A stretch of 64,000 nucleotides of DNA from DATKJY01 sp964540105 (GTDB lineage: Bacteria > Zixibacteria > MSB-5A5 > GN15 > FEB-12): positions 1,054,001 through 1,118,000 of the forward strand of contig CAZILL010000002.1 of assembly GCA_964540105.1 (NCBI GenBank), read 5' to 3'. The translations under genes and the position numbers were made by a program. How positions within the stretch are numbered: the stretch's first letter is position 1; each line of letters begins with the position of its first letter. The notes under the pieces were generated by a model. That model was not told where the DNA came from, searched no databases, and worked only from the letters and a program-made list of their open reading frames with translations. Below, piece after piece: positions 17,797 through 26,475 of this stretch.

Positions 17797-20405
17797 CGCA
17801 AGAGCAACATCTTGCGCGTCGCTCGCTGATTTCCACTCTGTAGCTGGTACCAATACACGCCGCTGGCCACCTGTCCGCCTCGGTCGTTCGTTCCGTCCCA
17901 CACAACAGAGTGCCTTCCCGCGCTTGACACTCCTGTCGTCAGGGTGGACACTTTTTCCCCAAGGACGTTAAAGATTCTGAGTTCTACGGGGGCAGAAAAG
18001 GGAATAGTATATGAAATCATTGTGGATGGATTGAAAGGATTTGGGAAATTCTGATCCAATCCAAACGATTCTGGTTGAAGCGAGGAGAAATCTTGCGCGT
18101 GCGTCGTCGCATCGAGTCCGACATTGACCGAGAACTCCGAACTGTTCCCCAGGGAATCGGTCGCAACGGCTGTCACGAATTCTCCGTGCGTGTATGGCAG
18201 ATCAGTGAGTTCAAAGGTCCCGTTCACGTCGGTTCGGATCGTTGCGACGAAGGCACTCCCTTCTCCGCTTCCCGATGGATCACCGTCAGATCGATAGAGG
18301 TCAATTAGTGTCGCTCGCGCCGCCTGACCGGTAATCTTTCCCGGGGAGATCACTGACATTGTCGGCGGCTTGATTCCGTCCTGTGCTCTGCCGCGGATCG
18401 CGATTCCGAGGCTGTCGTTGTTCCGAAATTCGTTATACCGAATACAATTCAGGCGCGACATGCTGTCGGTAACGAGGATCCCGTGTCCTTTGTTCGAGAC
18501 AATCCTGTTGCCGTCTACCGCGCTTAATCCTCCGATCACATTGCGGTTTGCGCCGCTGGCAATCGCCACACCATGTCCGTTATTCGGCAAGGCTGACTCG
18601 CCGTCGATGGCCAACCCAATCCAGTTGCCGACGATCTCGTTACGAGCAGTCTTGTCGCCGTAGATGGAGATACCGCGTCCAAAGGCAACCGCGGGTAAAT
18701 CCGCGCCGTTACCGGAGATCAGATTTCGGGCCAGGCTGTCCCTGCCGCCAATCACGTTTTCACTCGCGCCGAGGCCGATAACGACACCGGCGCTTCGATT
18801 TCTTCCTGAGCGTGTGCCCGTCGTATCGGTCCCTATCAGATTTCCTATCACCCTGTTACGCGACGAGCCGCTGCCGGTAATCACGACTCCGGCCCCCATG
18901 GGGAAAGGATAGAGGTCGTTTCCGGAAATGACATTTCGTTCCCATCGACTGCCGCCGCCGACCACATTGTCGCTCGCCTGATCGTCGATCAGCACGCCAC
19001 ACCCGTTCCCTTGAGTGCCATCGGCCAGCGCAGTAAGACCGATGAAGTTACCGACAATACGGTTGAAGCTCGTGCCGGCGCCGGAAACGCAGACTCCAGC
19101 TCCGTCATTGCCTGAAATGACGTTGTGGCGCTGCTCTGAGCCGATCACGTTACGCTGTGCGCCGCCACTAATAGAAACCCCGTGACCGCCACGGTTCCCG
19201 TTCCCGATCCCCCCGTAGCCGCGACTGTCGAGCCCGATCCTATTCCCTGCGACCTGATTACCATCAGTGCCCGCTCCGACAATGCGAATCCCGTCCCGTC
19301 CGTTTCCAGAGATGAGGTTACCGCCGCCACCGTCCGTCGACCCTATGATATTTGCGGCCGCCCCTGACATGATCAACACTCCCGCTTCGCCGTTCCCCAT
19401 GACGCGATTCCCCCTCACGTCAACCCCGATCAAATTCCCGGATACGATGTTTTGGTCTGTCCCTGCACCGGAGACTTCAATACCAGAGTGACCGTTCAGC
19501 GAAATCAAATTGCCGCACCCCGGCGCATTCCCTCCGATGATGTTGCCGCAAGAGCGACGCTCTACGACAACGCCGATTCCGCTGTTTCCGGGACCATCAT
19601 CGCCATTGACATCTGGGCCGACCACATTGTTGATCACGCTATTGCTGTGAGCGCTGTTGGTTATCATGATCCCGTTGCCGCGATTCCCGGAGATCAAGTT
19701 GGAAAACGAAGAACCACATTGACCGACACGGTTGTCATGTGCCTTATCGCCAATCAGGATTCCGTTCGCATTCGGTCTGACTTCTGTCCCATTGCCACCA
19801 ATCCCGATCTGATTGCCGATAATGAGGTTGTGCGAAGCGCCTTCGCCCGCGACCACGATCGCGTACGCCTCCGCGACATCCAGACCGTTGTCGATGAACT
19901 GATTCTGGTGCAGGACTGACGTCCCCCCGATTGTGTTGTACGCCCCACTGATTACTATCGCGTGCCCACGAGCTCGCCGAAAGGTTACTCCGGACACCGC
20001 ATTGCTGTCAGAGGAAATCCGCAGGCTTGCGCATGCGAACGGATTGTCAATGCCGTCGATCCGAACCTCTCCTGGGTTGCCGGCAACAATAGTCCTCGGC
20101 GCATTGATCTCGAGTTGACCAAGGGACAGCTTAATCCATACCCTCTGAGACGAAATGAGGATAGTATCACCGCCGCCGCGAGCGTTACTCTCCTCGAGCG
20201 CCGCCCGAAGGGAACAGTCACCGTCTGCTGTGCTGCATAAACCGTCTCCGGGGACAAGATCATGGGTGTCGAGTGGCGTCGTAATGTGGAATGTCTTTCC
20301 GGCACGAAGTGGCTGAACGGATAGAACCAGGATCGCAGTCGCGAGGACAAGGACTCTGCGATTCGCCGCAGCGTGGAACATATCGCTCGACCACATTCCG
20401 GGCAT
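17793..20405 (-). CDS. Secreted parallel beta-helix protein with C-terminal sorting domain
   Basis: An 870-residue exported protein. After a signal sequence (MFHAAANRRVLVLATAILVLSV region) comes a CSLREA-like segment (DGLCSTADGDCSLRAALEE). About 13 turns of right-handed beta-helix follow, with recurring NVIGG, NLISGN, GAGVVI and NRIVGN patterns spaced ~40-45 residues. A beta-sandwich and the sorting domain close the protein (NFPNPFNPSTMISY, VLGEKV, WDGTNDRGGQVASGVYWY, TRKMLLLR). The ATG at 20405 overlaps the upstream TGA (TGATG), suggesting translational coupling; nearby ATGs at 20396 and 20381 are alternatives and the last gives the neatest signal peptide. Such proteins often bind or cleave polysaccharides, but no catalytic residues can be assigned. 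Confidence 0.85.
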   Translation of the reverse strand: MPGMWSSDMFHAAANRRVLVLATAILVLSVQPLRAGKTFHITTPLDTHDLVPGDGLCSTADGDCSLRAALEESNARGGGDTILISSQRVWIKLSLGQLEINAPRTIVAGNPGEVRIDGIDNPFACASLRISSDSNAVSGVTFRRARGHAIVISGAYNTIGGTSVLHQNQFIDNGLDVAEAYAIVVAGEGASHNLIIGNQIGIGGNGTEVRPNANGILIGDKAHDNRVGQCGSSFSNLISGNRGNGIMITNSAHSNSVINNVVGPDVNGDDGPGNSGIGVVVERRSCGNIIGGNAPGCGNLISLNGHSGIEVSGAGTDQNIVSGNLIGVDVRGNRVMGNGEAGVLIMSGAAANIIGSTDGGGGNLISGNGRDGIRIVGAGTDGNQVAGNRIGLDSRGYGGIGNGNRGGHGVSISGGAQRNVIGSEQRHNVISGNDGAGVCVSGAGTSFNRIVGNFIGLTALADGTQGNGCGVLIDDQASDNVVGGGSRWERNVISGNDLYPFPMGAGVVITGSGSSRNRVIGNLIGTDTTGTRSGRNRSAGVVIGLGASENVIGGRDSLARNLISGNGADLPAVAFGRGISIYGDKTARNEIVGNWIGLAIDGESALPNNGHGVAIASGANRNVIGGLSAVDGNRIVSNKGHGILVTDSMSRLNCIRYNEFRNNDSLGIAIRGRAQDGIKPPTMSVISPGKITGQAARATLIDLYRSDGDPSGSGEGSAFVATIRTDVNGTFELTDLPYTHGEFVTAVATDSLGNSSEFSVNVGLDATTHAQDFSSLQPESFGLDQNFPNPFNPSTMISYTIPFSAPVELRIFNVLGEKVSTLTTGVSSAGRHSVVWDGTNDRGGQVASGVYWYQLQSGNQRATRKMLLLR

Positions 20406-22552
20406 CACTTCAGAAACAGCATTTTTCTGACCACCTGTCGGCCATCTGTCCGCAGCCGATAGAAGTAGACTCCGGTCGCTACTTCGTGACCGCGCTGGTT
20501 GGTGCCGTTCCATTCGACACGGTAGCAGCCGGCCGTCTGCGGCATATCCGTGAGTATTGCGACCCGCTCTCCGAGAATGTTCAATACGTCGAGTTGTACA
20601 TTCGATGGCTCATTGAGACTGTAGCTGATCGTGGTCACGGCGTTGAAGGGATTTGGGAAATTTGGTTCGAGTGAAAGATCACTCGGAATTGTCCGATTCC
20701 GACCCGTGAAGTTTGGGCCAACTCCTCGCAGATCGAAAAGGTGTATTGAAGAGCCATCGGAGATGGCGACGATGCCATGCTCCACTGCAATAAGCGAACC
20801 GCCTCGCCCGCCCCAGTCCAGAACCGTCGGAACGGGACTACTCACGTCGAGCACGGTCATCCCGAACGGTCCTACCGTATACATTCGCCGCTCAGCGATA
20901 ACCGAATTGTACACGCCGGTCGGAATGTGCATCTCCAGTTCCGGAACCAATTCTCCGGTTGTCATCACCTGATACAGAGTCAGATCATTGCCTATAAAGA
21001 CAAACAGGCGGTTGTTGTACCAGCAGATTTCATTGGCCTGATCGACCAGGTCGATCCGATTCCGAAAAGCGACGGTCAGGTCTGGGAAGAGACGATATAT
21101 CCAGAGCCCTTTGTTGGTTGTTATCACGATGAACGAATCAGCCGTCACTACCTTTGAAATTCGCCCAAACATTCGAATCGTCGACGTCAGCACGACTGTT
21201 CCGGAGTCAGGTATGCCCCAGATATCGATCTCGCTTCCACGGGGGGCGATGATCGCGCTCATGGTGTCACCTGCATGACGCGAGAACTTGACAGAGGTCA
21301 GTTCGTCCGTTCCGACCGGAATCGAACCTTGCAGGACGAGCGTGTCCGAGCTCAGTACGAGCACAAGAATCTGCTTCAGAGTCGGGTAGTATGCGAAAAG
21401 GGTGTCACCGTTCCGGTCCATTCCTGTTACTTCTGAGAGTCCGGGGAAATAGCTGGTGTCGTATGTCGGGGACCCGTCGGCGCCGATCCGATAAACATCC
21501 AATGGGTTTGATACGCCGGCGGTGAACAAGAGCCCCCCCCTCATGTGAAGTGAATTGATCGGTCCGGGTCGCTCGAGCCCGGTCGTTGGAGATGCATTGA
21601 AGGCGATGTCGTCCAGACTGTAAGTCAGAAGGTCGTTTGAACCGGGCACTACAAGGTCGGTTCGTTTGCCTCGAATTCGCAGTGCTCCCTGACGCTGGAA
21701 GTCGGGTTGCCCTTTCAGCGTTCGGTAGGAGACGCTATGACTTGACCGGTTCACGATAGCTGCAAGATTCCCCGGCCCTCCTACGCCAAAGATCGTGGTG
21801 TCGGTAACGTATGCGCTCTGGGGTTCGAAGAGGAGGTTGACGCTGTCGAGACGCGATGAACCGTCGGCGTGGTAGTGCGCAACCCACAGCTGATCGACGC
21901 CGGCCAGAATGACCAGTGTCGAGTCCCGGCGAACCATTGACCGAGCAACAAACGGGATGTACATGTAGTCCAGGAATTGCCCAAAACCTCCGCTCGTCAA
22001 TCGATAGCGCAGCACCCCGTTGTAATCGTCGATGACGAGCAATTCGTCATCCGAAATATCTACTTTCATACAATGGATGCCGAGCATGCTGGAGTCGGCG
22101 AAGACCGGCGATCGGTAGTCGTTCAGTTGATAGCGCCAAACTCCCTTGAATCCGCACGCCAGATACAGGCTTTGATCCCTGATCGCGAAGTCGAAATACG
22201 GGACCCCGATGTCGACACTTCCCAGTGGGAGCAACTCCGGCAAGTGAGACAGGTCGTAGAAATGGAGAAGGTCATCGTACGTGCGAACGACGAGCAGCGG
22301 ACCGTACTGCTTTCGATCGCGCCCCTTCGAACTCGTTAGGATGTGTGTGTCCGAACGATACAGTGACGTGCTCGGCTCGAATTTCAGCACTTCAAGGCCG
22401 TCGTTGGCGGTCACAACCGCGAAGCTATCAACAACCGTCACCGTTGTAAAGCTGTTCCACAGCAGTGTGTAGTCAGGGTCACGGGGAATCTCAGCTTCCG
22501 AGCGTGTGACACCTGCGGCCAGAGCAAGAAGGGCAAGGGTGAACCGCTTCAC
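20405..22552 (-). CDS. Secreted beta-propeller-like protein with C-terminal sorting domain
   Basis: A 715-residue exported protein of unknown function. The signal peptide runs to about SEA; then come ~600 residues of beta-strand repeats resembling LVIVP/WD-type propeller blades (LYLACGFKGVWRYQLNDY, LLVIDDYNGVLRYRL, MYTVGPFGMTVLDVSSP). The last ~85 residues are the sorting domain: NFPNPFNAVTTISYSL, ILGERVAIL, WNGTNQRGHEVATGVYFY, RKMLFLK. Translation begins at GTG, overlapping the preceding stop as GTGA; no separate ribosome site is seen, so coupling is likely. Middle gene of a three-gene operon of secreted proteins. Confidence 0.8.
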   Translation of the reverse strand: MKRFTLALLALAAGVTRSEAEIPRDPDYTLLWNSFTTVTVVDSFAVVTANDGLEVLKFEPSTSLYRSDTHILTSSKGRDRKQYGPLLVVRTYDDLLHFYDLSHLPELLPLGSVDIGVPYFDFAIRDQSLYLACGFKGVWRYQLNDYRSPVFADSSMLGIHCMKVDISDDELLVIDDYNGVLRYRLTSGGFGQFLDYMYIPFVARSMVRRDSTLVILAGVDQLWVAHYHADGSSRLDSVNLLFEPQSAYVTDTTIFGVGGPGNLAAIVNRSSHSVSYRTLKGQPDFQRQGALRIRGKRTDLVVPGSNDLLTYSLDDIAFNASPTTGLERPGPINSLHMRGGLLFTAGVSNPLDVYRIGADGSPTYDTSYFPGLSEVTGMDRNGDTLFAYYPTLKQILVLVLSSDTLVLQGSIPVGTDELTSVKFSRHAGDTMSAIIAPRGSEIDIWGIPDSGTVVLTSTIRMFGRISKVVTADSFIVITTNKGLWIYRLFPDLTVAFRNRIDLVDQANEICWYNNRLFVFIGNDLTLYQVMTTGELVPELEMHIPTGVYNSVIAERRMYTVGPFGMTVLDVSSPVPTVLDWGGRGGSLIAVEHGIVAISDGSSIHLFDLRGVGPNFTGRNRTIPSDLSLEPNFPNPFNAVTTISYSLNEPSNVQLDVLNILGERVAILTDMPQTAGCYRVEWNGTNQRGHEVATGVYFYRLRTDGRQVVRKMLFLK

Positions 22553-25500
22553 TTGAGCAGAACCATCTTTCTGGCTTCCTGATAGGGACCCGCCTTGAGT
22601 CGATAGAAGTAGACTCCCGACGCCAGGGTGGCGCCGTCGAAGTCGACATAGTGTTTGCCTGCCGGCAGATGGACATTGAGGGGCGTGGCCACCTTCTGGC
22701 CAAGCACGTTGAAAACGTCGAGGACAGCGTGTGCTTGTTCCGGCAAGGCAAAAGCGATTCTCGTCGCCGAATTGAATGGGTTCGGGTAGTTCTGGGTGAG
22801 ATCAAAGTAAACGGGCACGTTTGGTTGTGAAGGAGAGGTGTCGATTATCGTGTTGGGGAGTCCGTAGATGCTGCTATTGAAGTTATCACCGAGGATACGA
22901 CCGAAGTTCTTTCCTTCCTCAGAAGAGGCTTCCAGGTCCCATACGAAAATCTCGTTTGCGTCACCCGCCAGAATCATCTCCACCAGCCCGTCGCCGTCAA
23001 CATCATCGATGAGGGGCGCATATGGACTCGAGATGACTTGGCTGAGTTTTGCCGAAGTGGCAACGGGCCATCCGGGAATGAGCGCTCCCTCGTAGTCGAG
23101 CGCTATCAGCTTCTCGGAGCCTGTACTGGGAAGTGCGTAGCCGCCCCGGAAGATAATCTCCGGATACTGATCACCGGTAATGTTCGCCACGATTGGATTC
23201 CCGAAGGTCATCGGGGCCTGGAATACCTCACCACGCGGACGGCCGGCAATGATGCGATACGGGGTTCCGTTTGAGCGGAATACGTAGAGCGATCCGATAT
23301 CAAATTCCATGAATGTACAGAGTACTTCAGGAGAACCGTCGAGATCGAGATCGGCAACAATTGGGTAGGTTCCGCGCCAACCGCTAATTTCCGGCATCGT
23401 TACGGGCCAGCCGGGGAGATCTTCCGTCCCCTGAGTCTTAACCCATATTGTCCGCGCCCGATCGGCTCCATACCCGCAAGCAATGATCTCGGCAAGACTA
23501 TCGCCGTTGAGGTCAGCCAGAACCCCACCATAGGAGATACTTGCCTGAACAACCTGGGGCTGCGGTAGTCCGGCAAACGGCTGGCCGGTGCGACCATCAA
23601 ATACGGCGGTCCCTGATTTGCTGCTCAGGCTCGACAGGGATGCCACAACGTCTACAAGACCGTCATTATTGAGATCTGCGGAGGTGATGAAATTGCCGCC
23701 ATAGCGATAAGCGCCTGTCCAATCCGGTCCAAGCAGGGCAAACTTCCCTCCGAGGGAATAGAAGTAAGGATGGCCGTCGCTTCGATATGCCAGTACCTGT
23801 CCATCTTCATTCACGATCAGAATGGTTGGATTTCCATCCCGGGTCAGTCGAGCGACCGTTGGGTTCGGATAGCCGTACGCGGTCCAGCCGGTGACACAAC
23901 TCACCGGCCATCCCGGGACATAGGTTCCGTCCGCTCGAAAAACATGGATTCCGTCTTCGTTACAACATATGATATCGTCGCTGTGATCCCCGTCGACATC
24001 GTACACAGCAGGGATGCACCGCATGTCCTTCTCCCTGAGAATCGGAAACCCGGGAAACAGTGTCCCATCCGCTCGAAAAACATACATCCCCGCGGTCGTT
24101 CCTTCGATGATCTCCTTCCGACCATCACCGTCCAGATCGGCGGCGACCGGGGAGAGCGACGCTCGTCCGGGGAGTGGCTGCGGCCATCCGGCGGCGTACG
24201 CGTTCACAACGGTTATTGTGGAGCTGTCAATAGTTACCGCCGCTCCAAAGTAGCCCTTCAGATACAGGACAACACTGCCTGTGTCTATTGCCGAGACATT
24301 CCACGTGTACAGCAGCGTATCGAAGAACTCACGTGAGCTTCTCAGCAAGTACCCGACTGTTCCCCGCGATGTACGATAAGAAATCTCGACCGAATCGTAA
24401 TCGAGACCGTGAGCCGACCCGGAAATCGGTGTACTAAACCTGATCATTTCTCCGGAAAGGGGAGAAGTCAGTTTGAGTTTCGTCTCATTCACATACGTAA
24501 TGCTCAGTACGCCGTAATTGCCGAAATCGTCGCTCACGCGCAGCGAAATGAGGCCGTTGAGCTCAGGATGATCAAAGGGAACTACGATCGAATCAACCGA
24601 GAATGAACTTCCTTCCGTCACAACCTGCCACGAGTCAGGAACGGTCCCCAAGCCAAACTCCAACCGCCATGCGCCGGTGTAACCTGCAATCCGCTTCAGA
24701 ACTATGGCAGTTTCCCCGGAATAGCGCCCATGCCGCTGAGGTTCAGCGATTGCAATTCCTCCCTGCGTGAGGAGATCGACAGATCGTTCAACGTTAAGGC
24801 TGCCATAGCCGCTTATGCTGTCTCGACCAACCAGTGTGTCGCCGCGATCCAATGGATCGAGCATGTCATCAGCGCCCATGCGCAGTAACCCCTCGACTTG
24901 CCTTAGGTTCAAGTCGGGGCGCAACGAAAGGAGGAAAGCGGCTGCGCTGGCAACCATTGGGGCCGCCATTGAGGTTCCATCCGAAAGATAGTACAGGGAG
25001 TCCGGTCCGACGATGCGGGTGGCTGCTTCTCCTCCGGCGGCATACATATCTGTCCCTTGAGCCCGCAGTGACAAGATGTCCTGTCCCGGGGCTACGACGC
25101 TGATTTGGCGGCCATAGGTCGAAAATGATGTCACGAAGCCGGACGAGTTCCCGGCAGCCACGGCAAATGTGGAATCAAAAGACGCTGGATAGAATTCGTC
25201 GGCCTTACCGGTGTTCCCCGCGGCGATGGCAATGAATACTCCGTTTCGCCGAGCAAAATCTATGGCATCCTTAAGAACCAGCGACTCGTATGGCGTTCCC
25301 CAACTGACGCTGATCACTTGTGCTCCCGAATTGACGGCATACATCAGTCCCGCCGCGGCCACTGCGTTGCTTGCGTTAGGCCTGATCTTCACAATCATCA
25401 GCTCTGCCCATGGGATAACGCCCACCACTCCTCTTCCGTCGGCCTTGGAGCCGATGATCCCTGCGATATGAGTGCCGTGCCCAACTATATCCGTAGGGTC

Positions 25501-26232
25501 ATTGTCACCCGTCGGTGTAAGAAACGTAGGGATGTCACCTGAAACGTCATAGCCAAGCGTGTCGTCCACAAAGCCGTTGTGATCGTCGTCCCGCCCATTT
25601 CCTGGAGTCTCGCCGAGGTTCCTCCAAAACCGTCCGGATAGATCCGGATGCTTGAGGTCGGCTCCGGTATCAACAATGGCCACGACCACCTTCGTGGTCG
25701 CGGTCGGAGGCGTCTGATAATATCGCGCCACATGGATGTCCTTGCCAACCACACCCTGCTTGACCATCTGCGTGTCGTTGCCCACGCCCGGAAGGCGATT
25801 CATACCGAGATATTTTTGGCCCAGGTTATTCAAATACCATTGGTTGGAGAAGTGAGGATCGCTGGGGAAGTCGAAAAACTCGAGATACCGATCCTGCTCG
25901 ACAAATTCGACATTACTGCTCCCGACCAGGGATGCGACTGTGGATGGTGATTCGTCTTGATTCGCACTGTAGTAGACGATATACTGACCCCAAACCGATG
26001 CACCGGCAAGATCAGGGCGCATACGCAGTTGAGTCAACCTCTCAACTCGTCCCTGCTGACTCAGAACTTGTTCGGCATGGTCTGATTTGGCGCCCGCCTT
26101 GAGCTTGACAATGTACTTACCCGGCACAGCTCCGGTCATCAGCTCCGAACCGGACACCATGGTTCCGATGAAGAAAAGCATCACAATTAGAATAGAAGCC
26201 AGACAGAACGTAGTTGCACCCAATTGTCGCAT
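22549..26232 (-). CDS. Secreted subtilisin-like protease with FG-GAP repeats and sorting domain
   Basis: A 1227-residue exported protease. Signal peptide to ~residue 28, an inhibitor-like pro-domain (PGKYIVKLKAG, ~36-120), and the S8 domain with D188 (IVDTGAD), H252 (GHGTHIAG), AAGN at 337-340 and S421 (DGTSMAAP). A jelly-roll region leads into repeated FG-GAP/VCBS units (ADLDGDGRKEII, DVDGDHSDDIICC, DLNGDSLAEIIACG, DVDGDGLVEMILAG) that probably bind calcium. The C-terminus is NYPNPFNSATRIAF ... LASGVYFYRLK ... RKMVLLK, the same type of sorting domain as in the next two genes. First gene of the operon, behind a good promoter; no Shine-Dalgarno is evident at its ATG. Confidence 0.92.
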   Translation of the reverse strand: MRQLGATTFCLASILIVMLFFIGTMVSGSELMTGAVPGKYIVKLKAGAKSDHAEQVLSQQGRVERLTQLRMRPDLAGASVWGQYIVYYSANQDESPSTVASLVGSSNVEFVEQDRYLEFFDFPSDPHFSNQWYLNNLGQKYLGMNRLPGVGNDTQMVKQGVVGKDIHVARYYQTPPTATTKVVVAIVDTGADLKHPDLSGRFWRNLGETPGNGRDDDHNGFVDDTLGYDVSGDIPTFLTPTGDNDPTDIVGHGTHIAGIIGSKADGRGVVGVIPWAELMIVKIRPNASNAVAAAGLMYAVNSGAQVISVSWGTPYESLVLKDAIDFARRNGVFIAIAAGNTGKADEFYPASFDSTFAVAAGNSSGFVTSFSTYGRQISVVAPGQDILSLRAQGTDMYAAGGEAATRIVGPDSLYYLSDGTSMAAPMVASAAAFLLSLRPDLNLRQVEGLLRMGADDMLDPLDRGDTLVGRDSISGYGSLNVERSVDLLTQGGIAIAEPQRHGRYSGETAIVLKRIAGYTGAWRLEFGLGTVPDSWQVVTEGSSFSVDSIVVPFDHPELNGLISLRVSDDFGNYGVLSITYVNETKLKLTSPLSGEMIRFSTPISGSAHGLDYDSVEISYRTSRGTVGYLLRSSREFFDTLLYTWNVSAIDTGSVVLYLKGYFGAAVTIDSSTITVVNAYAAGWPQPLPGRASLSPVAADLDGDGRKEIIEGTTAGMYVFRADGTLFPGFPILREKDMRCIPAVYDVDGDHSDDIICCNEDGIHVFRADGTYVPGWPVSCVTGWTAYGYPNPTVARLTRDGNPTILIVNEDGQVLAYRSDGHPYFYSLGGKFALLGPDWTGAYRYGGNFITSADLNNDGLVDVVASLSSLSSKSGTAVFDGRTGQPFAGLPQPQVVQASISYGGVLADLNGDSLAEIIACGYGADRARTIWVKTQGTEDLPGWPVTMPEISGWRGTYPIVADLDLDGSPEVLCTFMEFDIGSLYVFRSNGTPYRIIAGRPRGEVFQAPMTFGNPIVANITGDQYPEIIFRGGYALPSTGSEKLIALDYEGALIPGWPVATSAKLSQVISSPYAPLIDDVDGDGLVEMILAGDANEIFVWDLEASSEEGKNFGRILGDNFNSSIYGLPNTIIDTSPSQPNVPVYFDLTQNYPNPFNSATRIAFALPEQAHAVLDVFNVLGQKVATPLNVHLPAGKHYVDFDGATLASGVYFYRLKAGPYQEARKMVLLK

Positions 26233-26321
26233 AGTTTGTTATCAGTTCTCAAAAGAGAAAATCGATACCCTTCATGACGAAGTACCAAGCGGAAAAGTCC
26301 AACGTCGCAGTATCAGTATGA

Positions 26322-26349
26322 AGTATACGAAATAGCGCAGTCTTTTCAA
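26322..26349 (-). promoter_or_regulatory. Sigma-70 promoter of the three-gene secreted-protein operon
   Basis: Minus-strand TTGAAA (26344-26349), 16-base spacer, TATACT (26322-26327). The predicted start is near 26315, giving a leader of ~80 bases before the subtilase ATG at 26232. Confidence 0.65.
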
Positions 26350-26441
26350 ACAACGGGTTTTCGCCTTCCTTCCGATCTTTCTTCCTGAACAGTAAAAGGT
26401 TAGGTTGCAGTTCCCGAGCCCCGGCCAACGGAGATTTATCT

Positions 26442-26469
26442 TTGATAGTGGACACATTAAAGCTAATAT
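26442..26469 (+). promoter_or_regulatory. Sigma-70 promoter of metH, predicting a leaderless mRNA
   Basis: TTGATA (26442-26447), 16-base spacer, TAATAT (26464-26469). The expected start, 6-8 bases past the -10, coincides with the metH ATG at 26476. No cobalamin or SAM riboswitch-like structure is seen between the divergent genes. Confidence 0.5.
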
Positions 26470-26475
26470 ACTGAG

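Noticed and set aside
18300..20000. Repetitive DNA resembling a tandem or CRISPR-like array
   Set aside because: The periodicity (~120-140 bases) comes from codons of the beta-helix turns; there are no identical repeats with unique spacers.
26233..26475. Search for a cobalamin, SAM or SAH riboswitch upstream of metH
   Set aside because: No conserved box or multi-stem structure is visible, and the predicted promoter leaves no 5' leader.
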